Positions 25,568-32,381 of a stretch of 32,381 nucleotides of DNA are shown here, one piece after another. This DNA comes from Vulcanimicrobiota bacterium (GTDB lineage Bacteria > Vulcanimicrobiota > Vulcanimicrobiia > Vulcanimicrobiales > Vulcanimicrobiaceae), in the NCBI GenBank assembly GCA_027315505.1, contig DAHUXY010000125.1:1-32381 (forward strand), read 5' to 3'. The position numbers were made by a program, and so were the translations under genes. Under the pieces are notes generated by a model that was not told where the DNA came from, made no database searches, and worked only from the letters and a program-made list of their open reading frames with translations. Each line of letters starts with the position of its first letter. The stretch's first letter is position 1.

Positions 25568-26593
25568 ATGGTCTACGCCCAGTGGTTGCGCGTTCGCAAC
25601 GTGCTCAAATGTACGGGCATCGTCTTTGGATGCATCTTTATCCTCGCGCTCGTGCTCCATTTCGCGCTCGCGCGCTTTGGATCGTACGATGCGATGGTCA
25701 ACGGCATAGCGCTCGATCCGGGTACCACGACCCAGCACGTGCTGCTACCCGACGGGACGAAGCGAACCATCCTCTATAACGCTAAAGACCATACGCATGT
25801 CGTCATCGACGACCGCGGCTACGCGGGAAAGCAAGTCACGATCACCGAGCCCAGTGCGCGGCAACACGCCACCCACGAGCACGTGACCATGGGTAGCGTC
25901 AGCGTCATCAGTTCGCGGAACGGTAAAACGGCAACGACCGTTATCGATACGAACGCCCCGACGGATTTGACGATTTACGTCGCTTTCGCCGTGACGGTGG
26001 CGTTTATATTAGCGACGATACTCGGCGCGCCGTTCGCCCGCGAGAACGACGGCCATTTGGAGATCGCGCTCACCAAACCAATCGCGCGAGTTCCGCTGGC
26101 GCTCCGGATGATGGCGGTCGACGCGATCGGCATCGCCGGCGGGTTCGTGTTGGCCATCGTGGCGTTCATTGCGATCAATACGATCTTCCAAGTACCCCAT
26201 ATTATCGTGGGCCGCGATTCCTGGGTGGTCCTCGTTAGCGGAATGGTGCTGGCCCTTGCGTGGTACGCATGCCTCGCGGCCGCGACCGCGTCCCTCCGTC
26301 GCGGCTACGGCGCCGTACTAGGCTTTGCGTGGCCGGTCGCGCTGGTCGTCGCGTTGCTGGCTTTACTCCCGTTAGGCGGATCGCTGCTTGGAGAAGCCTT
26401 GCACGTCATATTCCACACCCTAGCATTTTTCGATCCGCTCTCGTATGCGAGCTTCGCGTCCGGAAACGTTTCGCCGGATACGCAAACGTTATCCGCGGGA
26501 GCCACGATCGCGACGAGACTGCCCTACACCGCCGCACTTTTAATTCTGTACACCGCTCTGGCCGTCATCCAGTGGCGCCGCGTGGAGGCATAA
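25568..26593 (+). CDS. ABC transporter permease-like membrane protein
   Basis: MVYAQWLRVRNVLKCTGIVFGCIFILALVLHFAL, multiple C-terminal TM segments; start 2 nt after the ATPase stop. Confidence 0.8.
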   Translation: MVYAQWLRVRNVLKCTGIVFGCIFILALVLHFALARFGSYDAMVNGIALDPGTTTQHVLLPDGTKRTILYNAKDHTHVVIDDRGYAGKQVTITEPSARQHATHEHVTMGSVSVISSRNGKTATTVIDTNAPTDLTIYVAFAVTVAFILATILGAPFARENDGHLEIALTKPIARVPLALRMMAVDAIGIAGGFVLAIVAFIAINTIFQVPHIIVGRDSWVVLVSGMVLALAWYACLAAATASLRRGYGAVLGFAWPVALVVALLALLPLGGSLLGEALHVIFHTLAFFDPLSYASFASGNVSPDTQTLSAGATIATRLPYTAALLILYTALAVIQWRRVEA

Positions 26594-26596
26594 ATC

Positions 26597-26758
26597 ATGG
26601 AAATCCTCGGCACGAATTTCTCGATCACCCTGGGCTCGTGGCGCATGCGCTTCTGCGTCGCCATCGAAGACGTCGACGCCCCCGAACCCGCGAAGCCGCC
26701 GGCACCGCACCGCGTACGAGTCGTGCGGGACGACAACTATCAGCGCAGAAACGCATAG
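26597..26758 (+). CDS. Short ORF (53 aa) at the end of the GntR-ABC operon
   Basis: MEILGTNFSITLGSWRMRFCVAIEDVDAPEPAKPPAPHRVRVVRDDNYQRRNA; ATG 3 nt after the permease stop; codon usage GC3-rich. Confidence 0.5.
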   Translation: MEILGTNFSITLGSWRMRFCVAIEDVDAPEPAKPPAPHRVRVVRDDNYQRRNA

Positions 26759-26934
26759 GCTAACGCGGCCGGGAAAGGGGAGCGGTGATTGGGGAACCGT
26801 TCGTCAGCGCGCATCCTGCGCGCTTCCTACTCGTATGTTTTTGTGCAACATTCAAAGGAAGTTCGACATCCTGTCGATTGCACAAAAATCACACGTTCCC
26901 CAATCACCGCACCCCTTTCCCGGCCGCGTTAGCC
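26758..26934 (-). ncRNA. Candidate structured element, copy E2 (minus-strand orientation), with extended outer stem
   Basis: 40-bp arms 26758-26797 and 26895-26934 with one mismatch; inner helix TTTTTGTGC:GCACAAAAA (26838-26846/26880-26888); hairpins TCGAC-ATCCT-GTCGA (26863-26877) and AGCGCGC-ATCCT-GCGCGCT (26806-26824) on + = AGGAT loops on -; same layout as E1. Confidence 0.7.
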
Positions 26935-26947
26935 GACCGCGATGGAG

Positions 26948-28105
26948 CTAAACCACGAAGCCGCTAGGGATTGCCGCGCGGCTGAACGTGAAGCCGCCCT
27001 TGCCGATCGTATAGAGATAGATGTTCGCTAAGATTGCGTCGCCGTTGAAGTTGAACGAATATTGGCCGACGATCGTCGAGAAGCCCGACGGCTGCTCCTG
27101 GATCGTGTTGAGCAGCGTGAAGCGCGTGGTAGCGTTACTACGCTGCGAGGCGAAAATCAGAAGTTGCGCCGCGGCGTATCCGTACGCCGAGAACGCATTG
27201 ACCGAGCCGACCTCGCCCTCGAAATCGCGCAAAAGTTGGAAGATCGATGGGATACGATCGAGTGGCGGCATGACCGATGCTACCGTTGCGCCGTCGAGAA
27301 ACTTCGCGTACGTGTCGATGGTGGATTGGTTGTAGAAGCCATCGCTGGCGCTGAACGCGCCCGTGTAGCCCTCGAGGCGTAGCGCTTCGACCACGGGGCC
27401 GAGATCGCTCGGCTTGCCGGCGAGAAAGATGTGCGTGGGCTTGAACGCCAAGCACTCTTTGGAGGCGGCCGCGGGATCGATGTGATTCTCGTCGATCGTC
27501 ACGACCGCGGCATCGTGATGGCCGCTCTTTGCATACTGCACGAAGCCGCGCGCGACATCCGGGCCGTAGGCGCCGTTGGTTGTGAGCGCGACGGCGCTGA
27601 CGGCGCCGTGCTGCGGCAGGAGCGTGCGAGCCATGAGTTGGCCTTCGGTCGAATCTTTGGTCGGCAGGCGAAAGATATTGCGGTAGCCGCGCGAGGTGAT
27701 GACGTCGGCCGTCACCGTCGGTACGACGATGGCGAAGTTTGCGTTGGCGTACGCCGGGAGCGCGGTAAGCGTGACGGGAGCGGTGAGGTTGCCGACCATC
27801 CCGATGATGCTCGGATCGGCCTGCGCGATCTGCGCGTTGGTGACCGCGACCTGGCCGTTGTTTTGGTCGTCGAACGATCGGACGCCGTACGATTGCCGGA
27901 GCGAGACGGTAAAGCGATTGGTCTCGTCGACCGCGGCCTGTACGCCTTGCACGACGTTTTTGCCGAACGACGCAAGAGGCCCCGAGAGCGGAACGCTCAC
28001 GCCGATCGTGAGCTGTTGAAGCACCGGCCCGGTAAACTGCGCGCGCGCGATGCGCGGCGCGAGCGTGGCGGCCGCACCGGCCGCGAGAAAGGCTCGGCGG
28101 CGCAT
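26948..28105 (-). CDS. ABC transporter substrate-binding protein (branched-chain amino-acid/Peripla_BP_6 type), Tat-like signal
   Basis: MRRRAFLAAGAAATLAPRIARAQ signal; LTIGVSVPLSGPLASFGKNVVQGVQAAVDETN; VGNLTAPVTLTALPAYANANFAIVVPTVTAD. Confidence 0.88.
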   Translation of the reverse strand: MRRRAFLAAGAAATLAPRIARAQFTGPVLQQLTIGVSVPLSGPLASFGKNVVQGVQAAVDETNRFTVSLRQSYGVRSFDDQNNGQVAVTNAQIAQADPSIIGMVGNLTAPVTLTALPAYANANFAIVVPTVTADVITSRGYRNIFRLPTKDSTEGQLMARTLLPQHGAVSAVALTTNGAYGPDVARGFVQYAKSGHHDAAVVTIDENHIDPAAASKECLAFKPTHIFLAGKPSDLGPVVEALRLEGYTGAFSASDGFYNQSTIDTYAKFLDGATVASVMPPLDRIPSIFQLLRDFEGEVGSVNAFSAYGYAAAQLLIFASQRSNATTRFTLLNTIQEQPSGFSTIVGQYSFNFNGDAILANIYLYTIGKGGFTFSRAAIPSGFVV

Positions 28106-28959
28106 CAGCGGGTGAGGTATCCTGCGACCGTCGTTCCGAGAAAGACGACCGAGAAGCCCATGTTGGCGGTAAAGACCCGTTCGTTGAGCACGAAGAGATT
28201 CTCCGATCGATCGAACAGAGCGTTTTCGTAAACGGCGAGGCTCAGAGCAGCTAAGGCCCCGAGATAATAGGGCCATTGAACGCCGCCCGCGATGCCCGCC
28301 AGCACGAGCAACGCGAGCATCCCTAGGTGGAGCGCGATGGGTAGCCAGCGTCCGCTGCGCTCTCCGAAGCGTGCCGGTAGCGAATTGATGCCTTGTTCGC
28401 GATCGGTCGGAAGATCCATCAGCGCGTAGATGACGTCGAATCCGGCAACCCATAGCGTGACCGCGAGAAAGACCAGAATCGCGCTCCAACTCATGTGCCC
28501 GGTGACGCCGATGTAAGCGCCGAGCGGTGCGAGGCCATCGACCGCGCCTAAGACGAAATGCACCAGCCATGTGAAGCGCTTGCAGAGCGGGTACACGAGC
28601 ACGCCGAGCGCGGCGATCGGCATGAGCTTCACGCAGAGCGGGTTGAGCATCCACGCCGAGAACAGCAAGAGCGCGAATCCGAGCACGATGGCCCAGATCA
28701 TTACCGAGGGTGCGAGCGTCCCGCTCGCGAGCGCTCGCCGGGCGGTGCGCGGATTGCGAGCGTCGATATCGCGATCGAAGTAACGGTTGGCGGCCATCGC
28801 CGCGGTGCGCGCGCCCAAGACGGCGAGCGTAATCCAGAGCAGCGCGTGCCACGGCGGCAGCCCTTTGACGCCGAGTACCGCACCCACGTAGGCAAACGGC
28901 AGCGCGAACAGCGTGTGTTCGATGCGGATCTCGCGCAGGAACAGCGAGAGCGTCTTCAT
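28105..28959 (-). CDS. ubiA: UbiA family prenyltransferase
   Basis: IRIEHTLFALPFAYVGAVLG; AANRYFDRDIDARNPRTARRAL (first Asp-rich motif); DVIYALMDLPTDREQGINSLPARFG. Confidence 0.92.
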   Translation of the reverse strand: MKTLSLFLREIRIEHTLFALPFAYVGAVLGVKGLPPWHALLWITLAVLGARTAAMAANRYFDRDIDARNPRTARRALASGTLAPSVMIWAIVLGFALLLFSAWMLNPLCVKLMPIAALGVLVYPLCKRFTWLVHFVLGAVDGLAPLGAYIGVTGHMSWSAILVFLAVTLWVAGFDVIYALMDLPTDREQGINSLPARFGERSGRWLPIALHLGMLALLVLAGIAGGVQWPYYLGALAALSLAVYENALFDRSENLFVLNERVFTANMGFSVVFLGTTVAGYLTR

Positions 28960-30470
28960 CGGCGCATCAGCCTCTGGTACGCGCTGGGGCCCTGGCCGCT
29001 CCAGGCGTCGGGGACCAGCGCTTTGGAGATCGTGTCGAGGCCGTACTCGCGCCAACGCTTGGTTACGAGTTCTTGCGTCTTGAGATCCATGACGATATCC
29101 GGCGGCCATTCGCGTTCGTAGCCTTCGGCCGTGCTCTTGCGCGTCGCGTCGATGCCGATCTTGGTCCCGTAGGCGACGTTATAGGACCCGTGATCGAGGT
29201 CGTCAACCGGGCCCGGCATCATCACGATGTCGCGATCGGGCGCGAGATTGTTGAAGACGAACCATGCGACGCTGCGGGGGTCTTGCACGTCGATGTCGGC
29301 ATCGACGATGACGAGCGTGCGCGTGAGCATCATCATGTGTCCCAGGCCCCAGAGCGCGTTCATGACTTTTTTCGCGTGGCCGGGGTACTTCTTGTTGATG
29401 GAAACCAGCGCGAGATTGTGAAAGCCGCCTTCGACCGGCAGATTCATATCCACGACTTCGGGCAGCACCATCTGCAAGATCGGCAAGAAAATGCGCTCGG
29501 TGGCTTTGCCGAGCCACGCGTCTTCCATCGGCGGCTTCCCGACCACCGTCGCCGCATAGATCGGGTCGCGACGGTGCGTGATCGCGGTGATATGGAACGT
29601 CGGATAACTATCCGCTAAGCTATAGACGCCGGTGTGATCGCCGAACGGGCCCTCGGTGCGGATATCGGTGTTGTCGACGTAGCCTTCGAGAACGAACTCG
29701 GCATCAGCGGGGACTTTGAGATCGACGGTTTTGGCTTGCACCAACTCGACCGGTTTGCCGCGCAGCAGGCCCGCGAACGCATATTCGTCGAGGACGGGCG
29801 GTAGCGGCGCGGTCGCCGCATAGGTAAGGGCCGGGTCGGAACCGATCGCGACCGCGACCGGAATGCGATCGCCCCACGCATCCGCGTGCGCGCGCCCTTG
29901 CTTGTGGCGCTGCCAATGCATCCCGGTTTCGCGCGCGTTGTACGCCTGCATGCGATACATACCGACATTGGGGCGATTCGTGCGCGGGTCTTTCGTGATG
30001 ACGAGCGGGAGCGTGATGAAGGGGCCGCCGTCCATCGGCCACGTGGTGAGGATCGGCAGCGCGCGCAAATCCGGCTGCTTCATCACGACGTCCTGGCAGC
30101 TTCCGCTGCGCACGGTTTTTGGAATGGCGTTTGCGAGCGGCGCGAGGTGCATGAGGGCGCCGAATTTCTCCGCGAGCGACGCTCCCGGCGGCGTGATATC
30201 GATCAGCTTGCGCACGCGCTCGCTGACGTTCGCCAGCGTATCTGCATCGAACGCCATCGCCATCCGCCGTTGGCTGCCGAACTGATTGGTGAGGACGGGA
30301 AAGCGCGATCCTTTGACGTTGGTGAATAACAGCGCCGGGCCGCCGGCCTTCACCACGCGATCGGTAATCTCGCTAATTTCGAGATAGGGGTCGACGGGCG
30401 CCGAAATAACGTGGAGTTCGCCCGCCTTACGGAGCGCATCGACGTAGGAGCGCAGGGAATCGAAGGCCAT
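28956..30470 (-). CDS. ubiD: UbiD family decarboxylase
   Basis: SLRSYVDALRKAGELHVISAPVDPYLEISEITDRVVKAGGPALLFTNVKGSRFPVLTNQFGSQRRMAMAF; YRMQAYNARETGMHWQRHKQG; EGPFGDHTGVYSLAD. Confidence 0.94.
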   Translation of the reverse strand: MAFDSLRSYVDALRKAGELHVISAPVDPYLEISEITDRVVKAGGPALLFTNVKGSRFPVLTNQFGSQRRMAMAFDADTLANVSERVRKLIDITPPGASLAEKFGALMHLAPLANAIPKTVRSGSCQDVVMKQPDLRALPILTTWPMDGGPFITLPLVITKDPRTNRPNVGMYRMQAYNARETGMHWQRHKQGRAHADAWGDRIPVAVAIGSDPALTYAATAPLPPVLDEYAFAGLLRGKPVELVQAKTVDLKVPADAEFVLEGYVDNTDIRTEGPFGDHTGVYSLADSYPTFHITAITHRRDPIYAATVVGKPPMEDAWLGKATERIFLPILQMVLPEVVDMNLPVEGGFHNLALVSINKKYPGHAKKVMNALWGLGHMMMLTRTLVIVDADIDVQDPRSVAWFVFNNLAPDRDIVMMPGPVDDLDHGSYNVAYGTKIGIDATRKSTAEGYEREWPPDIVMDLKTQELVTKRWREYGLDTISKALVPDAWSGQGPSAYQRLMRR

Positions 30471-30510
30471 GATATACGCTCCTTTGCGCGCGCGAGAACC
30501 GGCTTCCTCG

Positions 30511-31431
30511 CTAGTCCGCCAAGAGCGGGATGCCCAGCTCAAAGACGGCACCGCTCGTGCTGCGTTCCTGAAAGGTAAGGGTGCCACCGTGCGCTTGCGC
30601 GACCCAGCGCGCAATCGATAGCCCAAGGCCGGAGCCGCCGGTTTCTCGATTTGCGACAAAACGCTCGAAAATATGGGCGCGCTCTTGTGGCAAGATTCCC
30701 GCTCCATCGTCCGCAACGGTGAGGCAAGCGCAGTTCTCAGTTGCCGAGCACGTGAGGTCGATCTTGGAACGAGCGTGGCGCAAAGCGTTGTCCAAAAGAT
30801 TGCGAACAACTTCGCACTATCGCCGTTCGTCGCCATCGACGATTGCCGAGCGGGTTTCAACCGTGAGCAAGATGCCCGCCGCGCTGGCACGGGCTTCAAA
30901 CTCGTTCGCGCAACGACGGGCTACAACGGCAAGATCGATCGGCTCAGGGGCGAGAAGCGCGCGATTGGGCTCGCGAGCTAACGTGAGTAAGTCGCCGACG
31001 AGCGCGCCCGCGTCGAGAGCGGTGCGTGCGATCAAATCGAGCGATTCGCGCAACCGTGCGTCCGTTACGTCGTTACGCGTGGCTTGGGCAACCGTTGCTA
31101 TGGTCGTAAGTGGGGACCGCAGTTCGTGCGCTGCATCGGCAACGAACGTTCGCTCCTGTTCGCGTGCCAGTATGAGCGGACGAATTGAAATACGCGCGAG
31201 AGCCGCGGATGCAAGCCCGACTAGCGCCAAGAGCGGGACGTCCAATCCGACTATGATAAGGATCAGCCGGCGGAGCTCGAGCGCATAGGTCGCTTGCCCT
31301 TCGGGCGTCGAGAGCGCCGGGAGCAGCAAGCTATGATATTCCGTCGCTACCAGCGCGTACGCTCCGATCGAAAGCGCGCAGAGCACGACGCTGAAAATCG
31401 CCAGATAGGCAGCCGTTAGCCGTACGATCAC
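30511..31431 (-). pseudogene. Sensor histidine kinase interrupted by an in-frame TAG (30817-30819)
   Basis: Upstream part has TM segments and H-box FVADAAHELRSPLTTI; after ...IVDGDERR-TAG-CEVVRNLLDNALRHA the same frame continues with N-box, G1 (VADDGAGILPQERAHIFERF) and G2 (GGSGLGLSIARWVAQAHGG); no frame change. Start placed at GTG 31431 overlapping the RR stop. Confidence 0.85.
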
Positions 31432-32096
31432 GCGATCAATTTGTAGCCGACGCCCCAAACCGTCGCTATAATGCCATGCGCGCCGGCTTGTTTGAGCTTG
31501 CGGCGTAATTGACTAATGTAAACGTCGACGATGTTCGGCGAACCGTCAAAGTCGTAGTCCCAAATGCGTTCGAGGAGGTCCGAGCGTGAAAATGCGATGT
31601 TTGCGTTCCGCACCAGAAGTTCGAGGAGACGAAATTCGGTCGTTCCAAGTGCGATGTCCACCCCATCAAACCGTGCGGAACGAGCCAACAGATCGATGCG
31701 AAGTGGACCCGCTTCGAGGATGTTGGAGATCGGGTTCGGAGCCCGCCGCAGTAACGCATTGAGCCGTGCGATCAACTCTTCCTCGGCGAAGGGTTTGACG
31801 AGGTAGTCATCGGCACCGACGTCGAGCCCGCGTACGCGATCCTCAACGGCATCGCGAGCGGTGAGCATTAGGATCGGCGTTTGGACGCCGGCTGCGCGAA
31901 CTTGGAGGGCCACGTCAAATCCGTCGCGACGCGGTAAACCGACGTCGATGATCGCCGCGCTATAGGTGCCGCGAAGGAGGTAATCGAGGCCCGTCTCTCC
32001 GTCGCCCGCAACGTCTACCGCAAACTTACGCAATTCAAGCATAGACCGCACCGCCGTGGCTATCGGCTGGGTATCCTCGACGATCAGAATTCGCAT
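31428..32096 (-). CDS. OmpR/PhoB family two-component response regulator
   Basis: MRILIVEDTQPIATAVRSMLE..AAIIDVGLPRRDGFDVALQVR..PILMLTARDAVEDRVRGLDVGADDYLVKPFAEEELIARLNALLRR; C-terminal wHTH ending VWGVGYKLIA. Confidence 0.96.
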   Translation of the reverse strand: MRILIVEDTQPIATAVRSMLELRKFAVDVAGDGETGLDYLLRGTYSAAIIDVGLPRRDGFDVALQVRAAGVQTPILMLTARDAVEDRVRGLDVGADDYLVKPFAEEELIARLNALLRRAPNPISNILEAGPLRIDLLARSARFDGVDIALGTTEFRLLELLVRNANIAFSRSDLLERIWDYDFDGSPNIVDVYISQLRRKLKQAGAHGIIATVWGVGYKLIA

Positions 32097-32106
32097 AATT
32101 GCTCGA

Positions 32107-32381
32107 TCAGAGATTCGCCGGCCAGGGGAAACCTACTGTTAAAGCGCCGCCAAAGTGGCTCGTGCCGTCGATCGTGTGAACGTCCTGTAGGAGGAGCCGC
32201 ACGTGTGGCGTGACGTTCGTGGCCGCGTAATACACGATATCCCTCAGGACGCTCGGGTTGGCGGCCGCGTCGTACCGGACCGCTAGGTAGGCGTGCGGCG
32301 TCGGATAGTACTTCAGGCGAAGATAACCCCCGCTGCTGCCGACTGCGCTCCCGAAGCCGTCGGCGTTCGCGTCGCGGCCCC
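32107..32381 (-). CDS. C-terminal fragment of an unidentified protein (runs off the window edge), possibly beta-barrel-like
   Basis: Open frame to the window end: ...DANADGFGSAVGSSGGYLRLKYYPTPHAYLAVRYDAAANPSVLRDIVYYAATNVTPHVRLLLQDVHTIDGTSHFGGALTVGFPWPANL*. Confidence 0.5.
   Translation of the reverse strand, partial: GRDANADGFGSAVGSSGGYLRLKYYPTPHAYLAVRYDAAANPSVLRDIVYYAATNVTPHVRLLLQDVHTIDGTSHFGGALTVGFPWPANL

Noticed and set aside
26948-28852. Substrate-binding protein ORF extended to 634 aa
   Set aside because: Extension overlaps ubiA in another frame; the Tat-like signal peptide at 28105 marks the start.
28956-30899. UbiD ORF extended to 647 aa into the histidine kinase region
   Set aside because: The extension is an out-of-frame reading of the kinase C-terminus; family start MAFDSLRSYVDALRKAGEL at 30470 is much better.
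1-32381. CRISPR arrays, transposases, integrases, phage genes
   Set aside because: No direct-repeat/spacer array and no recognisable mobile-element protein seen in any frame supplied.

Overview
A high-GC bacterial chromosomal window, densely coding and mostly made of recognisable housekeeping or accessory genes. From left to right: the end of a nuo (complex I) operon (nuoM partial, nuoN) translationally coupled to a MarR regulator; a TM2-like protein, a DUF255/thioredoxin-domain protein and small membrane proteins; an NHEJ locus (PE-LIG LigD, a separate LigD polymerase, Ku); an MFS transporter and an S1C/HtrA-like protease; tRNA-Leu(CAG); a b-type cytochrome; Ada; YihY/BrkB; a DAGK-like lipid kinase; an aldo/keto reductase; a DUF5916/CBM9-like outer-membrane protein divergent from a winged-helix-TPR regulator; an AhpD-like protein; an M48-RDD fusion; a PAS-GGDEF protein; a GntR(YtrA-like)-ABC operon; a ubiD-ubiA-substrate-binding-protein operon; and an OmpR-type two-component system. 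The most unusual signals are non-coding or very small. (1) Two copies, about 24 kb apart on opposite strands, of a structured intergenic element with the same helix architecture, compensatory stem changes, and two 'C-AGGAT-G' hairpin loops each at near-identical spacing. (2) Two short unannotated ORFs (52 and 38 aa) that share 'EAR(x)PV...F-x-GWGP'. One is an orphan; the other leads a YtrA-like GntR/ABC operon behind a perfect 8-2-8 operator palindrome. They look like a paralogous small-peptide (possibly RiPP-like) family. (3) A sensor histidine kinase interrupted by one in-frame TAG exactly between the DHp domain and the N-box. All calls come from reading the sequence; no database search was run.
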